From Bryobacteraceae bacterium (GTDB lineage Bacteria > Acidobacteriota > Terriglobia > Bryobacterales > Bryobacteraceae): a stretch of 37,934 bases of DNA. The position numbers and the translations under genes are program-made. Of this stretch, positions 31,238-37,848 are shown piece after piece (position 1 is the stretch's first letter; each line of letters opens with the position of its first letter). Under the pieces are notes generated by a model, which worked only from the letters and a program-made list of their open reading frames with translations, searched no databases and was not told the origin of the DNA. The stretch lies in assembly GCA_030038565.1 (NCBI GenBank), contig JASHSS010000141.1:1-37934 (forward strand), read 5' to 3'.

Positions 31238-32406
31238 AAAATTTGCGGTAAAAAGCTGGTTCCGTGGGCGATGGCGGCGCCGAAATTGGCGGCCACCGTC
31301 TGGCCGATATCGGAGAGGGTGGCCCGCAGGCCGAGATCGGCGCCGGGGCGCACTTTCCGCCCGGCGGCCACCAGCGGCACGTATTCTCGGGTGTGATCGG
31401 TGCCCGGCACGGTCGGGTCGCAGCCGTGGTCCGCGGTAAACACCGCCAGGTCGTCTTCGGCCATCGCGGCTTCGAACTGCGGGAGCCAGGCGTCGAACTG
31501 TTCGAGCGCCGCGCCGTAGCCTTCGATATCGTTACGATGTCCGTACTGCTGGTCGAAATCCACCAGGTTGACGAAAATCAGGCCCTCCGGAGTCGCATCC
31601 ATTGCCGCCAGCGTCCGGGCCATGCCGTCGCAGTTGTTTTTGGTCTTATCGGAATCGCAGATGCCGCGCCCGAGAAACACGTCGAAGATCTTGCCGACGC
31701 TGTGGACCTCAACGCTGCGCTCTTCCAGCCGGTCGAGCAGCATGCCCTTGGGCGGCGGCACGGCGTAATCGTGGCGATTGGCGGTGCGCGTGAAACTGCC
31801 CGGCGCTCCGATGAACGGGCGAGCGATCACGCGGCCCACTTCCCGCGGGCCCCGCAGAATCTCGCGGGCGGTCTCGCAGATCTTGTACAGTTCCCACAGC
31901 GGAATCACTTCCTCGTGCGCGGCCACTTGAAAGACGCTGTCGGCCGAGGTATAGACGATCGGCGAGCCGGTGCGCATGTGTTCGGCGCCCAGCTCCTGAA
32001 TGATCTCGGTGCCCGAGGCGGCTTTATTCCCGAGCGCGCGCCGGCCGATCCGCCGTTCGAATTCCTGCATGATGTCCGCCGGGAAGCCGTGGGGGTAGAG
32101 CGGAAACGGCCGGTCGAGATGGATGCCCACCATTTCCCAGTGGCCGGTGGTGGTGTCTTTGCCCGGAGAGGCCAGGGTGCAGCGCCCGTAAGCCGCGGCG
32201 GGCTGGGCGGCGGGCGGAATTCCAGCCAGGGGCTTGATGTTGCCGAGGCCCAGGCGCGCCAGGTTGGGCAGCCGCAATCCCCGCAGCCGCGCGATGTTGC
32301 CCAGGGTATCGGCGCCGGGCGGATCGCCAAACCGGGCGGCATCCGGCATCGCGCCGATCCCCACGCTATCCAGGACGATCCAGATGACGCGGCGGAACAT
32401 GAACAT
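31234..32406 (-). CDS. deoB: Phosphopentomutase
   Basis: This mutase interconverts ribose-1-phosphate and ribose-5-phosphate (and the deoxy forms) in nucleoside salvage. It is 390 residues of the alkaline-phosphatase superfamily. Metal ligands are visible in 'IVLDSVGIGAMPDA', 'VNLVDFDQQYGHRNDIEGYG' and 'FTADHGCDPTVPGTDHTREYVPL'; the phosphorylated Thr lies in 'PGADTLGNI'. The ATG may be 32406 or 32400, and the latter has TACGCT 9 nt upstream. It is coupled to tpiA. No deoC or nucleoside phosphorylase is present nearby. Confidence 0.96.
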   Translation of the reverse strand: MFMFRRVIWIVLDSVGIGAMPDAARFGDPPGADTLGNIARLRGLRLPNLARLGLGNIKPLAGIPPAAQPAAAYGRCTLASPGKDTTTGHWEMVGIHLDRPFPLYPHGFPADIMQEFERRIGRRALGNKAASGTEIIQELGAEHMRTGSPIVYTSADSVFQVAAHEEVIPLWELYKICETAREILRGPREVGRVIARPFIGAPGSFTRTANRHDYAVPPPKGMLLDRLEERSVEVHSVGKIFDVFLGRGICDSDKTKNNCDGMARTLAAMDATPEGLIFVNLVDFDQQYGHRNDIEGYGAALEQFDAWLPQFEAAMAEDDLAVFTADHGCDPTVPGTDHTREYVPLVAAGRKVRPGADLGLRATLSDIGQTVAANFGAAIAHGTSFLPQIL

Positions 32407-32604
32407 TTGAGCGTAGCATGTGGCAGAGAAGGGCTCGGGATCTCTTATTCGCGACGGGGCTTACTGGCGGCGCAGCCGGCGGCGGCGGCCCAAGACCTGC
32501 GGATGGCGGAGATGAGGAAGCCGCGGCTGATCAGCAAGCGCGTGGGATCGGGCACGAAGGTCTTTGGGGCGGCCACGGGCGGTAGAGCCTGGTAGCCTTA
32601 TTCC

Positions 32605-33228
32605 CTACCGCTCCCGGAACCACAACGTCGCGACCCATTTTTCACCCTCCGTCACCGGAGCGCCTGCGTGTAGAGATTTGTCGTGTCGAAGGTTGGTTCC
32701 GCTCACGCAGTTCTCGAATGTCAATACGGCGCCCTGGCGCGGAAGGACCTCCAGGCCCAAACGAGGGAATACCGTGGCGCCTCCCGCGAAGTCTGCATTC
32801 AGATAAAGCAGGGCAGTGTGGGTGCGCTGTCCGCGGCCTGCCGTGCATCGGCGGCCGCGCTCCGACTCCAGATCATAGCTGTCAAAGTGGGGCTTGTACT
32901 CGCCGCCTTGCGAGTAACGAATTACCTGCAGCCTTTCGGCGCGACGGCTGGGAAGCCCGGCCACCGCGGCCACGATATCGACAATCGTTCGCACCGCCGG
33001 GTTTTCGCCGTGCGAGAGCCAGGTGACCTGGCAGGTTCGTCCGCTCCCCACCACCCCTCCATTACTTCCGCTCAGGAGCGCGGTTTCGAGTCGCGGCAAC
33101 GCCATTCCGGTGAGAGTCTCGACCAAAGCCGTGGTCACGGCGTGAACCGTTAAAGCTACCCGCGGCGAATCGCACAACACACTCGTTTGCCGCTGAGCGG
33201 CCGGCGCCGGTTCTACCTGTAATTCCAT
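32605..33228 (-). CDS. Prolyl 4-hydroxylase-like Fe(II)/2-oxoglutarate dioxygenase
   Basis: A 207-residue enzyme of the P4Hc (prolyl 4-hydroxylase alpha subunit-like) family. The double-stranded beta-helix core reads 'LQVIRYSQGGEYKPHFDSYD', with Fe ligands His114 and Asp116. It continues through 'THTALLYLNADFAGGATVFP', typical of the family, to 'KSLHAGAPVTEGEKWVATLWF' with the third ligand His187 and 2-oxoglutarate-binding Lys197. The likely reaction is hydroxylation of a protein side chain, proline in characterised members. ATG 33228 has GGGAGG 6 nt upstream and overlaps the JmjC gene by 16 bp, so the two are translated together. The nearby (Glu-Pro)-rich protein is an attractive substrate. 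Confidence 0.88.
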   Translation of the reverse strand: MELQVEPAPAAQRQTSVLCDSPRVALTVHAVTTALVETLTGMALPRLETALLSGSNGGVVGSGRTCQVTWLSHGENPAVRTIVDIVAAVAGLPSRRAERLQVIRYSQGGEYKPHFDSYDLESERGRRCTAGRGQRTHTALLYLNADFAGGATVFPRLGLEVLPRQGAVLTFENCVSGTNLRHDKSLHAGAPVTEGEKWVATLWFRER

Positions 33229-34073
33229 GCAATCCTCCCGGTTCGAAATAAGAAGTTTTTGAACGTCAGGCTGATGCTGGGATCGAGCGCACGCACCCAG
33301 TGCCACCAGGCGGCCGGAATCAACAGAAAGTCACCGGGGCCAATCACCGCTTCGCGAACGACCACGCCGCGCATTTCCGGATATCGATTCAAGTCGACGC
33401 CCGCGTCCAGAATCACGTCGCTGTAGCAGGTATCCGGATCGTTGTAGAGCGACGGGAGATGAAATGGAGATATGAATTTGACATGCTTGCGTCCGCTGAT
33501 CTGGGCAAAGAAGACGCTGCCGCGATCGTGGTGCAGGGGCGTGACGGTGCCGCGCGGGCCGATCCACAGCTTAACGTTGGGGTGATTCATGGTCTGCGGA
33601 TCGAGAAAGCCGTCCGGGTTGGAAATGTCCTGCAGCATCCTGCGGAATTCCGGACGCTCGAGGAGAACGTTGCGTCCCACCAGATAAACATCGTTGGTCT
33701 CTTCCGGGCTCTCAAGAATTCCGATGAAATCACCGAAGTTCATGGTAGAGCAGTGGCCTTTGAAATGCTGTTCGTACAGCGGATCGAGGGTCCGATTTGC
33801 ATGTACTTCAATCTGGTAGCCGCCGAACTCGGTCCGCAGCCATGGGAGGGTCCACTTCGTCAATGCCGGCCAATCCGTCATCAGCCCTTCTATGATCACA
33901 GGGCGGTTGGGATAGAAATAGTCCTGATAGAATTCCGCCGGACTGAGGCGCTCACGAGGAATCTCGTTCGAGGCGTGCGATTGCCGGTCCAGCTCGGCAT
34001 ATAGCTCCACCAGAGACGCGAGCTTCCTTTGGTAGGAGTGATCCGTGGTTCGGGATCTTGGATCGGACAGCAT
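33213..34073 (-). CDS. JmjC/cupin_8 Fe(II)/2-oxoglutarate hydroxylase
   Basis: A 286-residue cupin-like JmjC protein related to FIH and JMJD-type hydroxylases. The fold opens with 'RLSPAEFYQDYFYPNRPVIIEGLMTDWPALTKW', followed by 'VKLWIGPRGTVTPLHHDRGSVFFAQISGRKHVKFISP' (HxD ligands His181 and Asp183) and 'IGPGDFLLIPAAWWHWVRAL' (His258). These are the residues expected for Fe(II) binding. Such enzymes hydroxylate Asn, Asp, His, Arg or Lys in proteins or small molecules. The gene starts 54 bp behind the propeller-like gene on the same strand and overlaps the P4H gene at its end. All three are probably one operon. Confidence 0.88.
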   Translation of the reverse strand: MLSDPRSRTTDHSYQRKLASLVELYAELDRQSHASNEIPRERLSPAEFYQDYFYPNRPVIIEGLMTDWPALTKWTLPWLRTEFGGYQIEVHANRTLDPLYEQHFKGHCSTMNFGDFIGILESPEETNDVYLVGRNVLLERPEFRRMLQDISNPDGFLDPQTMNHPNVKLWIGPRGTVTPLHHDRGSVFFAQISGRKHVKFISPFHLPSLYNDPDTCYSDVILDAGVDLNRYPEMRGVVVREAVIGPGDFLLIPAAWWHWVRALDPSISLTFKNFLFRTGRIAWNYR

Positions 34074-34127
34074 TCCCTATACTCGTGGGTCAGGAGTTCT
34101 TTTTCCTGGGTCGCGGTCTGGTGGCCA

Positions 34128-35192
34128 TTACCCCTCGGGGCAAGGCTCCGGGCAAGGCTCCGGACAGGGTTCCGGGCACGGTTCCGGGCATGGTTCGGGT
34201 TCGGGTTCAGGTTCAGGTTCCGGCTCTGGTTCGGGCTCCGGTTCAGGCTCCGGTTCTGGTTCTGGTTCCGGCTCAGGCTCGGGTTCTGGTTCCGGTTCGG
34301 GCTCTGCGGTATGTGGGGGGAAGGGTCCGACCACCAGGGCGGGGGCTAACTTGCTGGTCTGTTTGAAGTCAGTAGTCGTGTTCGTATCCCACGTGGAGCC
34401 GTCGGGCGAAGAGCACACCAGGACCCTGTCGGACGAGTCGTTGGAGACGAAGGCGGCGTACAGCCTGTTGTTGAAAACCGCCAGGGCGGGCGCGTACTTG
34501 CTGGTCTGATTGATGTAAGTGGTCGTATTCGTGTCCCACGTGGAGCCGTCGGGCGACGAGCACAACAGGATCCTGTTCGACGGGTCGTTGGCGTTGAATG
34601 CGACATAGAGGCGATTGTTGAAGACAGCGAGAGCCGGCGCGGCCTTGCTGGTCTGATTGATGTAAGTGGTCGTATTCGTGTCCCACGTAGTGCCGTCGGG
34701 CGATGAGCACAAGAGTATCCTGTTGCTCGAATCCTGGGAAATGAACGCGACGTAGAGGCGATTGTTGAAGACCACCAGAGACGGTGCGAATTGGCAAGTC
34801 TGGTTAACGAAAGTGGCGTTTGGGGACCACCCGGTGAGGTTGGCATTGGAACTCAACAGAACCCTGTCGGACGGGTCGTTGGAATGAAAGGCGACATAGA
34901 GGCGACTGTTAAAGACCGCCAGAGACGGCGCGTAGGCGCTCGTCTGGTTGATATCCTCAGTCGAAAACGCGACGCCGTTGGGCGTAAAGCTGAGCAACAC
35001 CCGGTTGCTCGGATCGTTGGAATTAAACCCAATGAAGACACAGTCCAGAAAGGTTGCCATCGCCGGCCGGAGCTTGCTCGTCTGCCCAAAATAGAAAGAA
35101 TTCGACCAAGAGGTTCCGTTGGTCGAAGAGCAATCCAGTATGCGGTTGCTGGGATCGTTGGAAATGAATGTCACCCATAGATAGTCGGCCAT
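34128..35192 (-). CDS. Six-repeat propeller-like protein with (Glu-Pro)n and Cys-Pro-Glu-Pro tail
   Basis: A 354-residue protein with six tandem repeats of about 47-49 residues (1-296). Each has the pattern 'LYVAF-SNDPSNRILLCSS-DG-TW', then 'NQTSK-APALAVFNN'. The 'SSPDGSTW' element resembles the Asp-box of sialidase-type propellers. No enzyme residues are recognised and there is no signal peptide. The last 58 residues are 19 consecutive Glu-Pro pairs, then four Cys-Pro-Glu-Pro units and a terminal Cys-Pro-Glu-Gly. The ATG at 35192 has GGGGAGG upstream; the longer frame to 35240 is not used. Repeats 4 and 5 are nearly identical in DNA, so blades were duplicated recently. Two Fe/2-oxoglutarate hydroxylase genes follow. 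A structural, adhesive or lectin-like role is possible. Confidence 0.78.
   Translation of the reverse strand: MADYLWVTFISNDPSNRILDCSSTNGTSWSNSFYFGQTSKLRPAMATFLDCVFIGFNSNDPSNRVLLSFTPNGVAFSTEDINQTSAYAPSLAVFNSRLYVAFHSNDPSDRVLLSSNANLTGWSPNATFVNQTCQFAPSLVVFNNRLYVAFISQDSSNRILLCSSPDGTTWDTNTTTYINQTSKAAPALAVFNNRLYVAFNANDPSNRILLCSSPDGSTWDTNTTTYINQTSKYAPALAVFNNRLYAAFVSNDSSDRVLVCSSPDGSTWDTNTTTDFKQTSKLAPALVVGPFPPHTAEPEPEPEPEPEPEPEPEPEPEPEPEPEPEPEPEPEPEPCPEPCPEPCPEPCPEPCPEG
34131..34304 (-). repeat. Low-complexity coding repeat: 19 x 6 bp (Glu-Pro) and 5 x 12 bp (Cys-Pro-Glu-Pro/Gly)
   Basis: The block encodes the C-terminal tail of the propeller-like protein. On the coding strand the units are GAR-CCN (34191-34304) and TGY-CCN-GAR-CCN (34131-34190). 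All four Pro codons and both Glu codons are used, so the DNA is not a simple recent expansion of one unit. Confidence 0.9.
34346..35188 (-). repeat. Tandem blade repeats in the propeller-like gene
   Basis: Six units of roughly 141-147 bp. Adjacent units near 34498-34600 and 34645-34745 share long stretches, such as GTCTGATTGATGTAAGTGG and GTATTCGTGTCCCACGT, while the 5' units are more diverged. This shows growth by local duplication. It is coding sequence, not a CRISPR array. Confidence 0.8.
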
Positions 35193-35452
35193 GTTTTCTC
35201 CTCCCCTCTGAGATGCGCGATACAACTCCGCGCGGCCCATCCGCCATCCGTCTCTATCATCCGGAGTTTCCCAATTTAACTCACGGTTTGGAAGATTTTA
35301 ACACAGACCGTCAACTTTGATCCTACAAGTTGTTCGCAAATACCCAGGCAATCGGAAGTGGCAAGCGGGCGCGAGCAGCCTGACGGCTTAGGGGCCGATA
35401 GAGTCAGCCCGAAAAAATCCCCGGCGCGCGCACTGCCCCTCGCCACCAGCGG

Positions 35453-35458
35453 TAGAAT
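35453..35458 (+). promoter_or_regulatory. -10-like hexamer 6 nt before the aldo/keto reductase
   Basis: TAGAAT ends 6 nt before the ATG at 35465. No Shine-Dalgarno separates them, consistent with a leaderless transcript. Confidence 0.35.
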
Positions 35459-35464
35459 CTTGGC

Positions 35465-36577
35465 ATGGCAATAGCGGAGGGTTTTGGCCGGCGTGAGTTC
35501 GTAGGCGGGCTTTCGCTGGCGGCGCTCTTTGCGGGCCGCGCGAATGCCGCCGACGAACGGCGCGGCGACATGATCTACCGCCAGTTGGGCCGGACGGGCG
35601 AGCGCGTTTCGGCGATCGGAATGGGCGGCTACCACATCGGCACGGCCAGGGATGAGCAGGAATCCATCCGGCTGATCCGCTCGGCCATCGACCGCGGCAT
35701 CAACTTCATGGACAACTGCTGGGATTACCTGGACGGCCGAAGCGAGACCTGGATGGGCCAGGCGCTGCGCGACGGCTATCGGCAGAAAGTGTTCCTGATG
35801 ACCAAGTTCGACGGGCGCACCAAAGCGTCCGCCGCGAGGCAGATCGAGGAATCGCTGGGACGCCTCCAAACCGATCGCCTGGACCTGATCCAGTTCCACG
35901 AGAACATCCGCATGGAGGACCCCGACCGGTTCTTCAACGACGGGGTGGCGGAGGCGCTGGCGGAGGCCAAAAAGGCGGGCAAGATACGCTACGTCGGATT
36001 CACCGGGCACAAGGATCCGGTGGTGCACCTGCGAATGCTGGAGGTGGCGCAGGCGCACGATTACCACTTCGACACCGCGCAGATGCCGCTGAACATTCTG
36101 GACGCGCAGTTCCGCAGCTTCGCCCACCAGGTGGTGCCGAAACTGGTGGAGCAAGGGATTGCGGTGCTGGGGATGAAGCCGATGGCGGCCGGGGCGCTGC
36201 CCGAGAGGGGGCTGGCGACGGGCCCGGAATGCCTGCGGTACGCGTTGAGGTCAATCCGGGCAGCCTGTGCGAAAGGACCGAAAACCGAGGGGCGCAAAGG
36301 CGAGATAGGTTTCCAGGAGGCGCTCGAATTTCAGGAAGGGTTTGTCGTAGAAAGCGATGGAATCGATCTCGCCGATGCCCACCCCTTCTTCCGCCAGGCA
36401 GTATTCGACAGCCCGGCCGGGGAATCCGGCGTCATGTCTCTTCCGCGTGAAGCGCTCCTCCTGGGCAGCCGCCACGATTTTGCCATCCCGAATCAGGGTT
36501 GCCGCACTATCGTGGTAAAAGGCCGAAATGCCCAGAATTCTCATTTGCCGGAGCGAAGCCTTCAGAACAGAGTGTAG
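35465..36577 (+). CDS. Tat-exported aldo/keto reductase, C-terminus replaced by unrelated antisense sequence
   Basis: Residues 1-262 are a good aldo/keto reductase. A twin-arginine signal ('GRREFVGGLSLAALFAGRANA') is followed by 'RQLGRTGERVSAIGMGGYHIG', the catalytic Asp/Tyr region 'GINFMDNCWDYLDGRSETWMG', the Lys in 'LMTKFDG', the His in 'LDLIQFHEN', and 'GKIRYVGFTGHKDP'. After 'PECLRYALR' (about position 36250) the protein stops resembling the family. The remaining ~108 codons run antisense through the start of a carbamoyltransferase gene and are probably meaningless. About 60-70 C-terminal residues, including the NADPH-binding end, are missing. It is probably a truncated, inactive gene or an assembly chimera. 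Confidence 0.72.
   Translation: MAIAEGFGRREFVGGLSLAALFAGRANAADERRGDMIYRQLGRTGERVSAIGMGGYHIGTARDEQESIRLIRSAIDRGINFMDNCWDYLDGRSETWMGQALRDGYRQKVFLMTKFDGRTKASAARQIEESLGRLQTDRLDLIQFHENIRMEDPDRFFNDGVAEALAEAKKAGKIRYVGFTGHKDPVVHLRMLEVAQAHDYHFDTAQMPLNILDAQFRSFAHQVVPKLVEQGIAVLGMKPMAAGALPERGLATGPECLRYALRSIRAACAKGPKTEGRKGEIGFQEALEFQEGFVVESDGIDLADAHPFFRQAVFDSPAGESGVMSLPREALLLGSRHDFAIPNQGCRTIVVKGRNAQNSHLPERSLQNRV
36251..36544 (-). pseudogene. Carbamoyltransferase (NodU/CmcH type), N-terminal fragment
   Basis: The first ~93 residues of a NodU/CmcH-like carbamoyltransferase: 'MRILGISAFYHDSAATLIRDG', 'AAQEERFTRKRHDAGFPGRAVEYCL', and 'DSIAFYDKPFLKFERLLETYLAFAPLGFRSF'. Normal members have about 570-610 residues. 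Here the frame ends in a TGA just past 'FRSFRT', exactly where the converging aldo/keto reductase loses its own homology. Upstream on the same strand are DUF5989 and SxtJ, the usual partners of this enzyme in acidobacteria, so an intact cluster was probably cut by a deletion or misjoin. The fragment lacks the catalytic C-terminal domain. Confidence 0.85.
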
Positions 36578-36717
36578 ATAAACGGCGCAACGGCGCTACC
36601 CTGCGCGAAAATCATCAGCCCTCCGAAAACCAGCATGCCGATTACCACGGGCAGCAGCCAGTATTTCTTGCGCGTCCGCAGGAACGACCAGATTTCAATC
36701 AGGAATGAAACGAGCAC
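36562..36717 (-). CDS. DUF5989 family small membrane protein
   Basis: A 51-residue protein between SxtJ and the carbamoyltransferase fragment. It starts at GTG 36717 and reads 'VLVSFLIEIWSFLRTRKKYW', then 'LLPVVIGMLVFGGLMIFAQG' and 'SAVAPFIYTLF', with one transmembrane helix. The 'RKKYWLLP' and 'QGSAVAPFIYTLF' phrases are the hallmark of DUF5989. The gene starts 6 bp after the SxtJ stop and ends 17 bp before the carbamoyltransferase, the conserved order. Function is unknown; it is presumed to help a membrane-associated carbamoylation or export step. Confidence 0.85.
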   Translation of the reverse strand: MLVSFLIEIWSFLRTRKKYWLLPVVIGMLVFGGLMIFAQGSAVAPFIYTLF

Positions 36718-36723
36718 CTCAGG

Positions 36724-37152
36724 TTAAAACTGCCGCGACATGGTTTCCGGTCCCTGACCCGACAGGTCCCTCCTGATCCAATAGGAGCTGGCGGTAGGAT
36801 CCCGCCGCAATCGGAGCGGGTCCTTTCCGAGCCACCGTGCCAGGCAGGCCGTCGGAGTGATCACCAGAAAAAACAGCAGCCCCATGATCACCGGGTTGGT
36901 GACGCGTCCGAGCAGGAGGCCCAGAGCAGACCAGAACCGATTCAACCGATCCAACGAGGCTGGCCGCAACACGGCCAAGCCGAAGAATCCCGCTGCTACG
37001 GCCAACGCCCATTGGCGAACGGGCGATCCGCTACGCAAGGGCAGAATGGCGATCACGGAAAAGAACAACCCGAACCAAACACCAAATGCCCGGTTGGAAC
37101 TTCCATGAACCTGGAAGTGCCGGCTTAGGTCTTCGTGAAAATTTAGGGGCAT
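36724..37152 (-). CDS. SxtJ family membrane protein
   Basis: A 142-residue protein with three hydrophobic segments ('AFGVWFGLFFSVIAILPL', 'WALAVAAGFFGLAVL' and 'VIMGLLFFLVITPTACLA'). The opening 'NFHEDLSRHFQVHGSSNRAFG' and the end 'DPTASSYWIRRD' are typical of SxtJ, a small membrane protein found beside NodU-type carbamoyltransferases, including in saxitoxin clusters. Its role is not established. It leads a minus-strand cluster with DUF5989 and the truncated carbamoyltransferase. Confidence 0.85.
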   Translation of the reverse strand: MPLNFHEDLSRHFQVHGSSNRAFGVWFGLFFSVIAILPLRSGSPVRQWALAVAAGFFGLAVLRPASLDRLNRFWSALGLLLGRVTNPVIMGLLFFLVITPTACLARWLGKDPLRLRRDPTASSYWIRRDLSGQGPETMSRQF

Positions 37153-37445
37153 CCCGGTTATCGAATGTGCTCGAGCGGGGCCTGCGTCCGCCGCCCTGCT
37201 GCGCCAGGAAGCTTCCAGGATCGCCGGTTGCCCAGATAACCGAAGTCAATATTGTTGAGCCACGGCTGTCCGGCTACTCTTTGAAATGGATGGCGCCTTT
37301 TGACCGGCCCGGCCCGCACCTGACGTTGCTCATGTGCCACCACGCCTCACGGGTGCACTGTGCCTATGCTACCCCTCTAGGGCGCGGGGATTTCTAACTC
37401 TGTTGAGCGAGGGGACACCTTCTGTAGCTGGAGCGGAGGTTCGCT

Positions 37446-37631
37446 GTGATGGTGATCGGTATTATTCTTGCCCTGGTAGTCGGCCTGCTTGCTGGTTTTG
37501 TGAGCGGCCTCCTGTGCGGCTTTCACTTCGGAAAGGATGCTGGCCGCAACGAGACTGAAGCAGAGATACGGTTTGTCCAGCAGATCGAATTTGGGAACGA
37601 AGGGAACTGTTTGGTTAGTAAAAGTCGTTGA
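37446..37631 (+). CDS. Small membrane protein, function unknown
   Basis: A 61-residue protein with one N-terminal transmembrane helix ('VIGIILALVVGLLAGFVSGLLCGFHFG'), rich in glycine, followed by a short charged tail. GGAGG lies 6 nt before the GTG at 37446 (9 nt before the ATG at 37449), which supports translation. It resembles many single-helix bacterial proteins, but no family is recognised. Confidence 0.45.
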   Translation: MMVIGIILALVVGLLAGFVSGLLCGFHFGKDAGRNETEAEIRFVQQIEFGNEGNCLVSKSR

Positions 37632-37738
37632 ACGATAGCAAAACCGCCGCGCGGTTAATCACTGCTGTCCAGCCCTCTCCGGCAAGTCCATCGCTCGTCC
37701 AGTCGCTGCGGAACCGGGCCGACCTTTATCGGTGACAA

Positions 37739-37753
37739 GAGCCTCTTGCAAAA
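37739..37753 (+). mobile_element. Possible left end of an insertion sequence
   Basis: GAGCCTCTTGCAAAA resembles terminal repeats of some IS elements, which often carry TTGCAAA near the tip, and lies about 100 bp upstream of a probable transposase start. The other end is outside the window, so it cannot be confirmed. Confidence 0.3.
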
Positions 37754-37848
37754 TTCAGCTAAACCGCAGAGATAGAACAGAAGTACAGAATTACGTTTTG
37801 AAAAGCTCGATCGGCGGCTAAGCTGGTAGTAGGCAGGAGGCATCCACC

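Noticed and set aside
32445-32576. 43-codon minus-strand frame upstream of deoB
   Set aside because: It has no Shine-Dalgarno or recognised motif, and the Ala-rich tail fits chance reading in GC-rich DNA.
34045-34509. Plus-strand frame encoding a Gly-Ser repeat protein
   Set aside because: The 12-bp units change Gln/His on this strand but only silent sites on the minus strand. The minus strand has a Shine-Dalgarno site and the blade repeats, so the minus frame is the gene.
34346-35188. Regular DNA repeats considered as a CRISPR array
   Set aside because: The period is about 147 bp, the repeats are diverged and in frame, and they encode protein blades. There are no short repeats with unique spacers.
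37153-37445. Short frames between SxtJ and the small membrane protein
   Set aside because: The candidates on either strand lack motifs and start signals. The stretch is treated as an intergenic region between divergent genes.
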